Origin: Streptomyces dengpaensis
GTDB lineage: Bacteria > Actinomycetota > Actinomycetes > Streptomycetales > Streptomycetaceae
NCBI RefSeq assembly: GCF_002946835.1
Contig: NZ_CP026652.1
Location: forward strand, 5,704,001-5,768,000
Direction: 5' to 3'
Length of the DNA: 64,000 bases
The translations under genes were made by a program, and so were the position numbers. The first letter of the stretch is position 1. Every line of letters starts with the position of its first letter. This document shows positions 43,931 to 54,125 of this stretch, one piece after another. Under the pieces are notes generated by a model. It saw nothing but the letters and a program-made list of their open reading frames with translations, was not told where the DNA came from and ran no database searches.

Positions 43931-44611
43931 GTGAACGACTTCCCCGGCAGCGGCCTCCACGCCCGCACGCAGGCCGAGTACACCGGTCCTCGCGCGGAGT
44001 CCCGCTACGTCATCCCGCGCTTCGTCGAGCGCACCTCGCAGGGCGTGCGTGAGTACGACCCGTACGCGAAGCTGTTCGAGGAGCGCGTGATCTTCCTCGG
44101 TGTGCAGATCGACGACGCCTCCGCCAACGACGTCATGGCGCAGCTGCTGTGCCTGGAGTCGATGGACCCCGACCGTGACATCTCGGTCTACATCAACAGC
44201 CCCGGTGGCTCCTTCACGGCGCTCACCGCCATCTACGACACGATGCAGTTCGTGAAGCCGGACATCCAGACGGTCTGCATGGGCCAGGCCGCCTCGGCCG
44301 CCGCGATCCTGCTGGCCGCCGGTACGCCGGGCAAGCGCATGGCGCTTCCGAACGCCCGCGTGCTGATCCACCAGCCCTACAGCGAGACCGGCCGCGGCCA
44401 GGTCTCGGACCTCGAAATCGCGGCGAACGAAATCCTCCGGATGCGTTCGCAGCTCGAAGAGATGCTGGCCAAGCACTCGACCACGCCGATCGAGAAGATC
44501 CGCGAGGACATCGAGCGCGACAAGATCCTCACCGCTGAGGACGCCCTGGCGTACGGCCTGATCGACCAGATCATCTCCACCCGGAAGATGAACAACGCCG
44601 CGGTCGTCTGA
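43931..44611 (+). CDS. clpP2: ATP-dependent Clp protease proteolytic subunit (ClpP2)
   Basis: A 226-residue protein. Catalytic Ser in [13 protein letters not shown] (about 121) and His in [10 protein letters not shown] (about 145), with a longer N-terminal extension than ClpP1 ([17 protein letters not shown]), as expected of the second actinobacterial ClpP. The GTG at 43931 has AGGAGA upstream. Probably co-transcribed with clpP1. A 16-bp hairpin stands between it and clpX. Confidence 0.97.
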   Translation: MNDFPGSGLHARTQAEYTGPRAESRYVIPRFVERTSQGVREYDPYAKLFEERVIFLGVQIDDASANDVMAQLLCLESMDPDRDISVYINSPGGSFTALTAIYDTMQFVKPDIQTVCMGQAASAAAILLAAGTPGKRMALPNARVLIHQPYSETGRGQVSDLEIAANEILRMRSQLEEMLAKHSTTPIEKIREDIERDKILTAEDALAYGLIDQIISTRKMNNAAVV

Positions 44612-44646
44612 CGTAACGCTGTATCGTCTACCGCTCATCTGCCGCG

Positions 44647-44684
44647 CCTTGGCGTGGTTCACGACAATGTGAACCGCGCCAAGG
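44647..44684 (+). terminator. Hairpin between clpP2 and clpX
   Basis: 44647-44662 pairs with 44669-44684 (one G-T wobble, 6-base loop), 36 bp after the clpP2 stop. It is not followed by a T tract. It may terminate or attenuate read-through into clpX. Confidence 0.75.
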
Positions 44685-44782
44685 GGGGCCCGAACGGGGG
44701 GCTCGGCAAGGTACCGTCGGACATAAGGCAGCACCAGGAGCCGCTGGACCTAGGCGTCTCCCAGGCGAAGGGGAAGCACACC

Positions 44783-46069
44783 GTGGCACGCATCGGTGAC
44801 GGCGGCGATCTGCTCAAGTGCTCGTTCTGTGGCAAGAGCCAGAAGCAGGTCAAGAAGCTCATCGCAGGCCCCGGTGTGTACATCTGCGACGAGTGCATCG
44901 ATCTCTGCAACGAGATCATCGAGGAAGAACTCGCGGAGACGAGCGAGGTGCGCTGGGAGGAACTCCCCAAGCCCCGCGAGATCTATGAGTTCCTCGAGGG
45001 GTACGTGGTCGGCCAGGAGTCGGCCAAGAAGGCCCTCTCCGTCGCGGTGTACAACCACTACAAGCGGGTCCAGGCCGGTGAGAACGGCGGCGGCCAAAAC
45101 CGCGACGACGCCATCGAGTTGGCGAAGTCCAACATCCTCCTGCTGGGCCCCACGGGCTCTGGCAAGACACTCCTCGCCCAGACCCTCGCCCGCATGCTGA
45201 ACGTCCCGTTCGCCATCGCGGACGCGACGGCGCTGACGGAGGCGGGGTATGTCGGCGAGGACGTCGAGAACATCCTGCTGAAGCTCATCCAGGCAGCGGA
45301 CTACGACGTCAAGAAAGCCGAAACCGGGATCATCTACATCGACGAGATCGACAAGGTGGCCCGGAAGAGCGAAAACCCGTCGATCACGCGTGACGTGTCG
45401 GGTGAAGGCGTCCAGCAGGCACTCCTGAAGATCCTGGAGGGCACCACCGCCTCCGTGCCCCCGCAGGGCGGACGCAAGCACCCGCACCAGGAGTTCATCC
45501 AGATCGACACGACGAACGTCCTGTTCATCGTGGGCGGCGCGTTCTCGGGTCTGGAGAAGCTCATCGAGGCCCGCGCGGGAGCGAAGGGCATCGGCTTCGG
45601 CGCGACGATCCGCTCGAAGCGCGAACTCGAGTCCAAGGACCAGTTCGAGGACGTGATGCCGGAGGACCTGGTCAAGTTCGGCATGATCCCGGAGTTCATC
45701 GGCCGCCTCCCGGTCATCACGTCGGTCCACAACCTGGACCGCGAAGCCCTCCTCCAGATCCTGGTGGAGCCCCGCAACGCCCTCGTGAAGCAGTACCAGC
45801 GCCTCTTCGAACTCGACGGCGTGGAACTGGACTTCGAGCGCGAGGCCCTGGAAGCCATCGCCGACCAGGCCATCCTCCGCCAGACCGGCGCGCGCGGCCT
45901 GCGCGCCATCATGGAAGAGGTCCTCATGTCGGTGATGTACGAGGTCCCGTCCCGCAAGGACGTGGCCCGCGTCGTCATCACAGCCGACGTCGTCCACTCG
46001 AACGTGAACCCGACCCTGATCCCGCGCGACGCCCGCGGCCGGGGCCCAGGGGAGCAGAAGACGGCGTAA
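44783..46069 (+). CDS. clpX: ClpX, AAA+ unfoldase of the Clp protease
   Basis: A 428-residue protein. The N-terminal C4 zinc finger has CSFCGKSQ and CDEC pairs. Walker A GPTGSGKT is at about 122 and Walker [10 protein letters not shown] at about 184, followed by [15 protein letters not shown]. The pore loop GYVGEDVE, the IGF loop region (KGIGFGA) and the sensor-2 [14 protein letters not shown] are present. It unfolds tagged proteins and feeds ClpP1P2. The GTG at 44783 has AAGGGGAAG upstream; longer in-frame starts would run into the hairpin. Confidence 0.97.
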   Translation: MARIGDGGDLLKCSFCGKSQKQVKKLIAGPGVYICDECIDLCNEIIEEELAETSEVRWEELPKPREIYEFLEGYVVGQESAKKALSVAVYNHYKRVQAGENGGGQNRDDAIELAKSNILLLGPTGSGKTLLAQTLARMLNVPFAIADATALTEAGYVGEDVENILLKLIQAADYDVKKAETGIIYIDEIDKVARKSENPSITRDVSGEGVQQALLKILEGTTASVPPQGGRKHPHQEFIQIDTTNVLFIVGGAFSGLEKLIEARAGAKGIGFGATIRSKRELESKDQFEDVMPEDLVKFGMIPEFIGRLPVITSVHNLDREALLQILVEPRNALVKQYQRLFELDGVELDFEREALEAIADQAILRQTGARGLRAIMEEVLMSVMYEVPSRKDVARVVITADVVHSNVNPTLIPRDARGRGPGEQKTA

Positions 46070-46080
46070 GCAACGCCCGT

Positions 46081-46129
46081 ACGACGAAGGGGGCGCCCAG
46101 CGGACTTCGCTGGGCGCCCCCTTCGTCGT
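46081..46129. terminator. Bidirectional terminator, perfect 22-bp stem
   Basis: 46081-46102 pairs with 46108-46129 around a 5-base loop, between convergent clpX and the minus-strand gene ending at 46147. It is the longest perfect stem in the window. Confidence 0.95.
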
Positions 46130-46146
46130 GAAGTGCCGTACGGGCG

Positions 46147-47079
46147 TCAGATCTTGACGCGTACGTCCGTGCGGAACTTGGCCGTCATGTCGGCCGCGGC
46201 GCTCACGTCGGCACTCTTGCCCGCCAGGGCGCTGGCCGTGTCGACGTGGATGATGACGCCGAGGGTGCTGTGGTCGCCCCAGATGCACACCGGCATGCTG
46301 ATCTCGCTCGGCCCGTCCGACGCTCCGGTGGAGCCGGTCTTGTACTTGATCTCCTGGCACTTGAGGACCGCACCGTCGAGACCGCTGGGCGTGTACGCCT
46401 TCGGGCTGCCGACGACCTCGCCCTCGTCCTCGTCCTTGGCGCTCTTCTTCAACTCGCTGAACATCCCGTCGACAACCGCCTCGGGGTCCTCGATGTCGCC
46501 GTACACGCCCATGAAGTTGATCGCCTGCCCGGCCAGCGGGTTGCTCGCGTCCCCGGACTGGTAACCGGCGTGCACGTCCTTGGCGTTCTTCACGCCGTGC
46601 TTCTCGGCGTCCTTGAGGTCGCTGCTGTCGAAGCCGCCGCTGTCGGCTTCGTTGGACTTCTTGTACTCACCGCTGAGCACGGTGGCCGGCGTCGTCAGCT
46701 TGTGCGGGCCGTCGTCCGCGACGTCCGAACCGCCGCCACCGCCGATGACGAGGTACGCGCCGACGGCGATCGCCGCCACGACGGCGACCGCGCCGATGAT
46801 CAGGCCCGTCTTCTTCTTGCCCCCTCCCGGGGCGGGCGGCTGCGGGACGCCGTACGGGTCCTGGCCATAGGGCGGCTGCTGGCCGTAGGGGCCGGGCTGG
46901 CCGTACGGGGGAGTCTGCGGGGCGCCCTGGGGCGCCTGCTGGGGGTAGCCGTAGCCGGGCTGCGCGGGAGGAGCCTGCTGCGGGTAGCCGTAACCCGGCT
47001 GGGGGGCCTGCGGCTGCTGACCGTACGGTCCGGGCTGCTGGGGCTGCCCGCCGTACGGGCCCGGCTGGTTGTAGCTCAT
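46147..47079 (-). CDS. Membrane-anchored protein with Pro/Gln/Gly/Tyr-rich N-terminus, uncharacterised
   Basis: A 310-residue protein. Residues 1-85 are low-complexity repeats of PGPYGQQP and YGYPQQAP type, on the cytoplasmic side. A KKK-flanked transmembrane helix (TGLIIGAVAVVAAIAVGAYLV) follows, then a glycine run and an extracytoplasmic domain of about 190 residues with two cysteines (LKCQEI and PVCIWG) that could form a disulfide. This layout is common in Streptomyces and its function is not known. The ATG read from 47079 is used. It is divergent from valS. Confidence 0.82.
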   Translation of the reverse strand: MSYNQPGPYGGQPQQPGPYGQQPQAPQPGYGYPQQAPPAQPGYGYPQQAPQGAPQTPPYGQPGPYGQQPPYGQDPYGVPQPPAPGGGKKKTGLIIGAVAVVAAIAVGAYLVIGGGGGSDVADDGPHKLTTPATVLSGEYKKSNEADSGGFDSSDLKDAEKHGVKNAKDVHAGYQSGDASNPLAGQAINFMGVYGDIEDPEAVVDGMFSELKKSAKDEDEGEVVGSPKAYTPSGLDGAVLKCQEIKYKTGSTGASDGPSEISMPVCIWGDHSTLGVIIHVDTASALAGKSADVSAAADMTAKFRTDVRVKI

Positions 47080-47203
47080 TACTGGGTTCCCCTCCAGATA
47101 CTTATGTGTTCCGAACATCCTGACGCACAGGTCACGCGGCCAAGTCCCCGGGGGCCGCACCGTTACGAAAGAATCCCGTTTCGGGACACGGGCGTGACGC
47201 CCC

Positions 47204-47209
47204 TAAACT
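47204..47209 (+). promoter_or_regulatory. Candidate -10 box of leaderless valS
   Basis: TAAACT lies exactly 6 bases upstream of the GTG at 47216, with no Shine-Dalgarno. The hairpin TCCCG-TTT-CGGGA lies just upstream. Confidence 0.5.
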
Positions 47210-47215
47210 GACTCC

Positions 47216-49840
47216 GTGACCGACAACGCTCAGCAGCAGCCGCCAGCATCCACTCCCGAACTGCCGACCCAGTACGCGCCGGCCGACGTAGAGGGGCCGC
47301 TGTACGAGCGCTGGGTAGAGCGGGGCTACTTCGAGGCCGACGCGAAGAGCGGCAAGCCTCCGTACACCGTCGTCATCCCGCCGCCGAACGTCACGGGCAG
47401 CCTGCACCTCGGGCATGCCTTCGAGCACACGCTCATCGACGCCCTCACGCGCCGCAAGCGCATGCAGGGCTACGAGACGCTGTGGCAGCCCGGCATGGAC
47501 CACGCCGGTATCGCCACGCAGAACGTCGTCGAGCGGGAGCTCGGCAAGGAGGGCAAGTCCCGCCACGACCTCGGCCGCGAGGCGTTCGTCGAGCGCGTCT
47601 GGCAGTGGAAGGGCGAGTCCGGCGGGCAGATCTCCGGGCAGATGCGGCGCCTGGGCGACGGCGTCGCCTGGTCCCGCGAGCGCTTCACCATGGACGAGGG
47701 CCTGTCCCAGGCCGTCCAGACCATCTTCAAGCGCCTCTACGACGACGAGCTGATCTACCGCGCCGAGCGCATCATCAACTGGTGCCCGCGCTGTCTGACC
47801 GCGATCTCGGACATCGAGGTCGAGTACCAGGACGACGACGGCGAGCTCGTCTCCATGAAGTACGGCGACGGGGACGACACCATCGTCGTCGCCACCACCC
47901 GCGCCGAGACGATGCTCGGTGACACGGCCGTCGCCGTTCACCCCGAGGACGAGCGCTACAAGCACCTGGTCGGTAAGTTCATCAAGCTGCCGCTGACCGA
48001 CCGCTCCATCCCGGTCGTCGCCGACGAGCACGTCGACCCCGAGTTCGGCACGGGTGCCGTCAAGGTCACCCCGGCCCACGACCCGAACGACTTCGAGATC
48101 GGGCAGCGCCACAACCTGCCGTCCATCACCGTCATGGACGAGCACGCCGTCATCACGGCCCACGGCCCCTTCCAGGGCCTGGACCGCCTCGAGGCCCGCT
48201 CGGCCATCGTCGCCGCGCTGCGCGCCGAGGGCCGGATCGTCGCCGAGAAGCGGCCGTACGTCCACTCGGTCGGCCACTGCTCGCGCTGCAAGACCACCAT
48301 CGAGCCGCGCCTGTCCATGCAGTGGTGGGTCAAGGTCGGCCCGCTGGCGAAGGCCGCCGGTGACGCCGTACGCGACGGCAAGGTCAAGATCCATCCGCAG
48401 GAGATGGAGAAGCGGTACTTCGACTGGGTCGACAACCTCCACGACTGGTGCATCTCGCGGCAGTTGTGGTGGGGTCACCGGATCCCGGTCTGGTACGGCC
48501 CGGACGGCGAGGTCGTCTGCGTCGGCCCGGACGAGGAGCCGCCGGCCGGCGAGGGCTGGCACCAGGACACCGACGTCCTCGACACCTGGTTCTCCTCCGG
48601 CCTGTGGCCGTTCTCCACGCTCGGCTGGCCCGAGCAGACCGAGAGCCTCGCGAAGTTCTACCCGAACTCCGTCCTGGTCACCGGCTACGACATCCTCTTC
48701 TTCTGGGTCGCCCGGATGATGATGTTCGGCCTGTACGCGATGGACGGCACCCCGCCGTTCCACACCATCGCCCTGCACGGCATGGTCCGCGACCAGTTCG
48801 GCAAGAAGATGTCGAAGTCCTTCGGCAACGCGGTCAATCCGCTGGACTGGATGGACAAGTACGGCAGCGACGCGCTGCGGTTCACGCTCGTCCGTGGCGC
48901 CAACCCCGGTGTCGACGTCCCGATCGGCGAGGACTGGGTCCAGGGGTCCCGCAACTTCGCCAACAAGATCTGGAACGCCACGCGCTTCGCGCTGATGAAC
49001 GGCGCGACGGTCGGGGGCCCGCTGCCGGACGCCTCGCGCATGTCGGCGACGGACCGCTGGATCCTCTCCCGCCTCAACTCGGTCGTCGCCGAAGTCGACG
49101 CGTACTACGAGGACTTCCAGTTCGCGAAGCTCTCCGACACGCTCTTCCACTTCGCGTGGGACGAGGTCTTCGACTGGTATGTCGAGCTGTCCAAGACCAC
49201 GTTCCAGGCGGGCGGCGAGGCGGCCGAGGTCTCCCAGCGTGTCCTCGGCGAGGTTCTCGACGTCACGCTGAGGCTGCTGCACCCGGTTGTCCCGTTCGTC
49301 ACGGAGACGCTGTGGACCACCCTCACGGGTGGTGAGTCGGTCGTCATCGCCGACTGGCCGGCCGACAGCGGGTTCCGTGACGGCGCCGCCGAGCGCGAGA
49401 TCGAGACGCTGCAGCAGGTCATCACGGAGGTCCGTCGCTTCCGTGCCGACCAGGGCCTGCAGCCCGGTCAGCGTGTCCCGGCCCGGCTGACCCTCGACGG
49501 GACGGCGCTCGCCCCGCACGAGGCGGCCATCCGCCAGCTGCTGCGGCTCCAGCCGGAGGGCGAGTCCTTCACGGCGACGGCCACCCTGCCGGTCGCGGGT
49601 GCCACGGTGGCGCTCGATCTCTCCGGCACGATCGACGTCGCCGCGGAGCGGAAGCGGCTCGCGAAGGACCTTGCCGCCGCCGAGAAGGAGAAGGCCCAGG
49701 CGAACGGCAAGCTCGGCAACGAGGCGTTCCTCGCCAAGGCTCCCGACCATGTCGTGGAGAAGATCCGGACGCGGCTCGCCAAGGCGGACGAGGACATCGC
49801 CCGTATCAAGGCGCAGTTGGACCGGCTGCCGGAGGCGTAG
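47216..49840 (+). CDS. valS: Valyl-tRNA synthetase
   Basis: An 874-residue class I synthetase. The HIGH motif appears as [13 protein letters not shown] (about 63), the editing domain contains [18 protein letters not shown] is in [12 protein letters not shown] (about 530), and the C-terminal coiled-coil arm ([15 protein letters not shown]) is complete. It charges tRNA-Val in the cytoplasm. The GTG at 47216 appears leaderless. A hairpin and copy D of the interspersed element separate it from folC. No T-box leader is seen. Confidence 0.98.
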   Translation: MTDNAQQQPPASTPELPTQYAPADVEGPLYERWVERGYFEADAKSGKPPYTVVIPPPNVTGSLHLGHAFEHTLIDALTRRKRMQGYETLWQPGMDHAGIATQNVVERELGKEGKSRHDLGREAFVERVWQWKGESGGQISGQMRRLGDGVAWSRERFTMDEGLSQAVQTIFKRLYDDELIYRAERIINWCPRCLTAISDIEVEYQDDDGELVSMKYGDGDDTIVVATTRAETMLGDTAVAVHPEDERYKHLVGKFIKLPLTDRSIPVVADEHVDPEFGTGAVKVTPAHDPNDFEIGQRHNLPSITVMDEHAVITAHGPFQGLDRLEARSAIVAALRAEGRIVAEKRPYVHSVGHCSRCKTTIEPRLSMQWWVKVGPLAKAAGDAVRDGKVKIHPQEMEKRYFDWVDNLHDWCISRQLWWGHRIPVWYGPDGEVVCVGPDEEPPAGEGWHQDTDVLDTWFSSGLWPFSTLGWPEQTESLAKFYPNSVLVTGYDILFFWVARMMMFGLYAMDGTPPFHTIALHGMVRDQFGKKMSKSFGNAVNPLDWMDKYGSDALRFTLVRGANPGVDVPIGEDWVQGSRNFANKIWNATRFALMNGATVGGPLPDASRMSATDRWILSRLNSVVAEVDAYYEDFQFAKLSDTLFHFAWDEVFDWYVELSKTTFQAGGEAAEVSQRVLGEVLDVTLRLLHPVVPFVTETLWTTLTGGESVVIADWPADSGFRDGAAEREIETLQQVITEVRRFRADQGLQPGQRVPARLTLDGTALAPHEAAIRQLLRLQPEGESFTATATLPVAGATVALDLSGTIDVAAERKRLAKDLAAAEKEKAQANGKLGNEAFLAKAPDHVVEKIRTRLAKADEDIARIKAQLDRLPEA

Positions 49841-49861
49841 CTTTCGTACGTCGTGCGTGAA

Positions 49862-49892
49862 GGCCCCCGGGACCTCAGTGGTCTCGGGGGCC
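49862..49892 (+). terminator. Terminator of valS
   Basis: A 13-bp stem with one G-T wobble (49862-49874 with 49880-49892) and a 5-base loop, 22 bp after the stop. Confidence 0.85.
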
Positions 49893-49929
49893 GTCGTCTG
49901 CGGAGCCTGCCGGCCGGGGGCGCCCTGAG

Positions 49930-50034
49930 GTTTTTTCGCCCCCTCCGCTCCTTCCCGTCCCGTCCTGGGCCCGCGGCGGAGCCGCTGATGGATGCAGCGC
50001 CGCAGACCCCGCTCCTCAAACGCCGGAGGGGCTG
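49930..50034 (-). repeat. Interspersed structured element, copy D (reverse orientation)
   Basis: Read on the minus strand it starts CAGCCCCTCCGGCGTTTGAG and ends in the GGAGGGGGCGAAAAAA tail. It carries the variant head CCCCTCC, shared with copy F. It lies between valS and folC. Confidence 0.85.
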
Positions 50035-50076
50035 ATTCCGTCCCAGCCCCACACGCGCGCCCGGCGCGGGGCTCCG

Positions 50077-50082
50077 TAGACT
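50077..50082 (+). promoter_or_regulatory. Candidate -10 box of leaderless folC
   Basis: TAGACT is exactly 6 bases upstream of the GTG at 50089 and no ribosome binding site is present. Confidence 0.5.
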
Positions 50083-50088
50083 GGGCTC

Positions 50089-51636
50089 GTGAGTGAGCTC
50101 CCCCCGCACGACAGTGACGACCGTGGCGAGTCCGGCGAGCCGGAACCCCGCGACCCGCTCGGCCTCTTCGACGAGATCGTCGCGGAAGAGACCGACCGCG
50201 ACCCCGACCTCGCGGTGATCGAGGCCGGCAGCCGCACCCTGCGCACGCAGGGCAGCGCCCAGCCGGAGCAGGACGTCCCCGCCCGCCCCACCGACCCCGA
50301 GGTCGACAAGGCGCTGCGCGAGGTCGAGTCGGAGCTCGCGACCCGCTGGGGCGAGACCAAGCTGGAGCCGTCCGTCGGCCGCATCGCCGCGCTGGTGGAC
50401 ATCCTCGGTGAGCCGCAGCGCTCGTACCCCTCGATCCACATCACGGGCACGAACGGCAAGACCTCCACCGCCCGCATGATCGAGTCCCTGCTCGGCGCCT
50501 TCGATCTGCGCACGGGCCGGTACACGAGCCCCCACGTGCAGTCGGTCACCGAGCGCATCAGCCTCGACGGCGCGCCCATCTCCGCCGAGCGGTTCATCGA
50601 GACGTACAACGACATCAAGCCGTACATCGAGATGGTCGACGGGCAGCAGGAGTACCGGCTCTCCTTCTTCGAGGTACTGACCGGCATGGCGTTCGCCGCC
50701 TTCGCCGACGCCCCCGTCGACGTCGCCGTCGTCGAGGTCGGCATGGGCGGCAGCTGGGACGCCACCAACGTCATCGACGGGGACGTCGCCGTCATCACGC
50801 CCATCGATCTCGACCACACCGACCGGCTCGGCGAGACGCCCGGCGAGATCGCCACGGAGAAGGCGGGCATCGTCAAGCAGGACGCCACCGTCATCCTGGC
50901 GCAGCAGCCGGTGGACGCCGCCCAGGTGATCCTGAAGAAGGCCGTCGAGGCCGACGCGACCGTGGCGCGCGAAGGGCTCGAGTTCGGTGTCGTCGCGCGG
51001 CAGGTCGCCGTCGGCGGGCAGCTGCTGACCCTGCGCGGGCTCGGCGGTGAGTACGAGGACATCTTCCTGCCGCTGCACGGCGCCTACCAGGCGCACAACG
51101 CCGCCGTGGCGCTCGCCGCGGTCGAGGCGTTCTTCGGCGTCGGTGCCGACCGCGCCCAGCGGCTCGACATCGGCACCGTGCGGAAGGGGTTCGCGTCGGT
51201 GTCGGCGCCGGGGCGTCTGGAGGTCGTACGCCGTTCGCCCACCGTCGTGGTCGACGCCGCGCACAATCCGGCGGGTGCCCGCGCCACCGCCGAGGCCATC
51301 AGCGAGGTCTTCGACTTCAGCCGGCTGATCGGCGTCGTCGGCGTGAGCGGCGACAAGAACGTACGGGGGCTGCTGGAAGCCTTCGAGCCGATCTTCGCCG
51401 AGGTCGTCATCACGCAGAACTCCAGCCATCGCGCCATGGACGCGGACGAGCTGGCCGGGATCGCCGTCGAGGTCTTCGGCGAGGAGCGGGTCCAGGTCGA
51501 GCCGCGGCTCGACGACGCGCTGGAGGCCGCGATCACGCTCGCCGAGGAGGAGGGCGAGTACGCGGGCGGTGGCGTGCTGGTCACCGGTTCCGTCATCACC
51601 GTCGGCGAGTCCCGACTGCTCCTGGGGAGGGGCTGA
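50089..51636 (+). CDS. folC: Folylpolyglutamate synthase / dihydrofolate synthase
   Basis: A 515-residue Mur-ligase-family enzyme that adds glutamate to (dihydro)folates. The ATP-binding loop is HITGTNGKTSTARMIE (about 119), followed by SPHVQSVTERI (folate side), VVEVGMGGSWDATNV, and the C-terminal VVDAAHNPAGARATAEAI. The N-terminal about 85 residues are acidic, Glu/Pro/Asp rich and absent from shorter homologues, as usual in actinobacteria. The GTG at 50089 appears leaderless. The DUF4233 gene follows after 4 bases, so they form an operon. Confidence 0.96.
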   Translation: MSELPPHDSDDRGESGEPEPRDPLGLFDEIVAEETDRDPDLAVIEAGSRTLRTQGSAQPEQDVPARPTDPEVDKALREVESELATRWGETKLEPSVGRIAALVDILGEPQRSYPSIHITGTNGKTSTARMIESLLGAFDLRTGRYTSPHVQSVTERISLDGAPISAERFIETYNDIKPYIEMVDGQQEYRLSFFEVLTGMAFAAFADAPVDVAVVEVGMGGSWDATNVIDGDVAVITPIDLDHTDRLGETPGEIATEKAGIVKQDATVILAQQPVDAAQVILKKAVEADATVAREGLEFGVVARQVAVGGQLLTLRGLGGEYEDIFLPLHGAYQAHNAAVALAAVEAFFGVGADRAQRLDIGTVRKGFASVSAPGRLEVVRRSPTVVVDAAHNPAGARATAEAISEVFDFSRLIGVVGVSGDKNVRGLLEAFEPIFAEVVITQNSSHRAMDADELAGIAVEVFGEERVQVEPRLDDALEAAITLAEEEGEYAGGGVLVTGSVITVGESRLLLGRG

Positions 51637-51640
51637 CACT

Positions 51641-52006
51641 GTGCGTACGCTCTGTGCTTCGACGCTGATCGGCGAGTTCTGCGTGGTCGGCTTCGCCGGG
51701 CTCGTCGCCATGAAGGATCCGGATCTGTCCATGGCCACGGTGTGGACGGTCTGCGGGATCGTGATGGCGCTGAGCGTGCTGCTCTGCGGCATGATCACCC
51801 GGCCCGGCGGCGTCCAGCTCGGCTGGGCCCTGCAGATCGCGCTGATCGCCAGCGGATTCGTGGTGCCGCCGATGTTCTTCCTGGGCGCGGTCTTCGCCGC
51901 CCTGTGGTGGGCGTCGGTCCACTACGGGCGGAAGATCGACGATGCCAAGGCCCGCTTCGCCGCGCAGGCGGAGGCGCAGGCCGAAGCGGGCGGCAGCCCG
52001 GCGTGA
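51641..52006 (+). CDS. DUF4233-domain membrane protein
   Basis: A 121-residue protein with three to four hydrophobic helices (LIGEFCVVGFAGLVAM, VWTVCGIVMALSVLLCGMI, ALQIALIASGFVVPPMFF) and an Ala/Glu/Gln-rich cytoplasmic tail. DUF4233 proteins nearly always sit between folC and ndk in actinobacteria, as here; their function is unknown. The GTG at 51641 has GGGGAGGGG overlapping the folC stop region, which implies translational coupling. Confidence 0.9.
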   Translation: MRTLCASTLIGEFCVVGFAGLVAMKDPDLSMATVWTVCGIVMALSVLLCGMITRPGGVQLGWALQIALIASGFVVPPMFFLGAVFAALWWASVHYGRKIDDAKARFAAQAEAQAEAGGSPA

Positions 52007-52110
52007 GCCGGTGCCTGGTGCCCGTACCACCTGACTCTGCGTAACAACCACCCCGACACGCCCTGTAGCCTCGGGTCATCCGCACCCGTGTGACCTGAAG
52101 GAGCCACCCC

Positions 52111-52524
52111 GTGAGCCAGCGCACCCTCGTCCTTCTCAAGCCCGACGCCGTTCGTCGCGGCCTGACCGGCGAGATCATCAGCCGAATCGAGCGCAAGGCC
52201 GGCTGGCAGATCACCGCGCTGGAGCTGCGCACCCTGGACCAGGAGACGCTGGAGCAGCACTACGGCGAGCACAAGGGCAAGCCCTTCTACGAGCCGCTGG
52301 TTGAGTTCATGTCCTCCGGCCCGGTCGTGGCCCTCGTCGTCGAAGGCGAGCGCGTCATCGAGGGCGTACGGGCGCTGGCCGGGCCCACCGACCCGATCGC
52401 CGCCGCCCCCGGCTCCATCCGCGGCGACTTCGGTGTGATCGTCCGTGAGAACCTGATCCACGCCTCCGACTCCGAGGAGTCCGCCGAGCGCGAACTGAAG
52501 ATCTTCTTCCCCGGCCGGGTCTGA
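52111..52524 (+). CDS. ndk: Nucleoside diphosphate kinase
   Basis: A 137-residue enzyme that balances NTP pools by phosphotransfer through the histidine in NLIHASDS (about residue 117). Start MSQRTLVLLKPDAVRRGL, central GPVVALVVEG and GSIRGDFG match the family throughout. The GTG at 52111 has GAAGGAG upstream, and TAGCCT at 52066 may be its -10. A 16-bp tandem array begins four bases after the stop. Confidence 0.98.
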   Translation: MSQRTLVLLKPDAVRRGLTGEIISRIERKAGWQITALELRTLDQETLEQHYGEHKGKPFYEPLVEFMSSGPVVALVVEGERVIEGVRALAGPTDPIAAAPGSIRGDFGVIVRENLIHASDSEESAERELKIFFPGRV

Positions 52525-52527
52525 GGA

Positions 52528-52624
52528 TCGCGGAGACGACGTCTTCGGGAAGACATGGCGTCGCGGAAACGACGTGTCGCGAAAACGGCACTTCGCGGAG
52601 CCATCGCATCGCGAAGACATCGTC
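52528..52624. repeat. Degenerate tandem array, 16 bp x 6, directly after ndk
   Basis: Units beginning TCGCGG or TCGCGA (one TCGGGA) start at 52528, 52545, 52561, 52577, 52593 and 52609. Most continue A-(G/A)-A-C. They start within four bases of the ndk stop codon. Confidence 0.82.
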
Positions 52625-52913
52625 AATTTTCCGAGATATTTTCTGAGGGACCGTCATGTCACTCAGACGCCTGACCTGGGACGGCCGCATCTTTTCGGCC
52701 GTCCCGTGGCATATGCGTGCCGATCGGGGGAACGCGTTCCCCCGATGGCCCGTTTCCAGAAGCGAGGCGGTCCGTCATCTGCTGACAATGGCGAAGACCC
52801 TCGCGCAGTGTTCGGGAAGGCGCGTCTACGATGGAAGCCTTCACGTCGCTGCACCCACCTCGCCGTCCTAAAAAGCCGTCAAAGCTCCACTTGGGAAGGC
52901 CAGACGAATCCTG
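52625..52913 (+). other. mreB upstream region with a leader hairpin
   Basis: No credible gene. It contains an AT-rich patch (52625-52645), a 10-bp perfect hairpin at 52678-52705 with a T-containing loop, and TACGAT (52827-52832) as a possible mreB -10. A 71-codon frame at 52656-52871 has a passable ribosome binding site but no codon bias. Confidence 0.5.
52678..52705 (+). terminator. Hairpin between ndk and mreB
   Basis: GGGACGGCCG (52678-52687) pairs with CGGCCGTCCC (52696-52705). It could end the ndk transcript or act in the mreB leader. Confidence 0.65.
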
Positions 52914-53945
52914 ATGGGGAACTCAATGTCGTTCATCGGCCGTGACATGGCTGTCGACCTCGGGACCGCCAACACGCTGGTGTACGTCAGGGGTCGCGGG
53001 ATCGTACTCAACGAGCCGTCCGTCGTCGCGATCAACACCAACACCGGTGGCATCCTCGCGGTCGGCGCGGAAGCGAAGAAGATGATCGGGCGGACGCCGG
53101 GCAACATCGTTGCCGTGCGGCCGCTGAAGGACGGTGTCATCGCCGACTTCGAGATCACCGAGCGCATGCTCCGCTACTTCATCCTGAAGATCCACAAGCG
53201 GCGCTACCTCGCCCGCCCCCGTGTCGTCGTCTGTGTGCCCTCCGGCATCACGGGCGTCGAGCGCCGTGCCGTCATCGAGGCGTCGTCCCAGGCCGGCGCC
53301 CGCCAGGTGCACATCATCGAGGAACCCATGGCCGCAGCCATCGGATCCGGCCTGCCGGTCCACGAGGCCACGGGCAACATGGTGGTGGACATCGGCGGCG
53401 GCACCACGGAGGTCGCGGTGATCTCGCTCGGCGGCATCGTCACCGCCCAGTCCATCCGCGTCGCGGGCGACGAACTGGACAACGCGATCATCCAGCACAT
53501 CAAGAAGGAGTACAGCCTCCTTCTCGGTGAGCGCACCGCCGAACAGATCAAGATCACGATCGGTTCGGCGTACGACCTCGACACTGACGAGCACACCGAA
53601 ATCCGCGGCCGGGACCTCGTCTCCGGGCTGCCCAAGACCGTCGTCATCGCCGCGGGCGAGGTCCGCAAGGCGATCGAAGAGCCGGTCAACGCCATTGTCG
53701 ACGCGGTCAAGACGACCCTCGACAAGTGCCCGCCCGAGCTCTCCGGCGACGTCATGGACCGCGGAATCGTTCTGACCGGCGGCGGCGCCCTGCTGCGCGG
53801 CCTGGACGAGCGGCTGCGCCGCGAGACCGGTATGCCGATCCACATCGCCGAGGACCCGCTGGACAGCGTGGCGCTCGGCTCCGGCAAGTGCGTCGAGGAG
53901 TTCGAGGCGCTCCAGCAGGTTCTGGACGCCCAGCCGCGCAGATGA
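52914..53945 (+). CDS. mreB: MreB, actin-like cytoskeletal protein
   Basis: A 343-residue actin-fold ATPase. Phosphate 1 motif [14 protein letters not shown], connect 1 region, phosphate 2 [15 protein letters not shown], adenosine motif [13 protein letters not shown], and the membrane-proximal N-terminus MSFIGRDM. In Streptomyces MreB mainly shapes the spore wall. The start is the ATG at 52914 or the better-spaced ATG at 52926 (GGGGA upstream). A perfect hairpin after the stop separates it from mreC. Confidence 0.97.
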   Translation: MGNSMSFIGRDMAVDLGTANTLVYVRGRGIVLNEPSVVAINTNTGGILAVGAEAKKMIGRTPGNIVAVRPLKDGVIADFEITERMLRYFILKIHKRRYLARPRVVVCVPSGITGVERRAVIEASSQAGARQVHIIEEPMAAAIGSGLPVHEATGNMVVDIGGGTTEVAVISLGGIVTAQSIRVAGDELDNAIIQHIKKEYSLLLGERTAEQIKITIGSAYDLDTDEHTEIRGRDLVSGLPKTVVIAAGEVRKAIEEPVNAIVDAVKTTLDKCPPELSGDVMDRGIVLTGGGALLRGLDERLRRETGMPIHIAEDPLDSVALGSGKCVEEFEALQQVLDAQPRR

Positions 53946-53959
53946 AGTAACGCTTCGAT

Positions 53960-53995
53960 TCCGCCGTACGAGATGACCCCTTCTCGTACGGCGGA
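53960..53995 (+). terminator. Terminator of mreB
   Basis: A perfect 14-bp stem (53960-53973 with 53982-53995) with an 8-base loop, 15 bp after the stop. mreC must then have its own promoter or depend on read-through. Confidence 0.88.
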
Positions 53996-54125
53996 TCGTT
54001 GGCATGGAGGCCTAAACTCCCATGTAGCTCCTGCGACATAGAGTCATAAGAGCCCCCACAACAACCTCATCACCTGACAGCCTCATAACACCCGCGGGCA
54101 TCTTTTTGCTCGGGGTGCGCCCCTG

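Noticed and set aside
47080..47215. T-box or other riboswitch before valS
   Set aside because: Only about 136 bp and a leaderless-type promoter next to the start; no specifier or antiterminator structure.
52656..52871. 71-codon frame in the mreB leader with a fair ribosome binding site
   Set aside because: Codon usage is non-coding, and the frame contains the leader hairpin and the likely mreB promoter.
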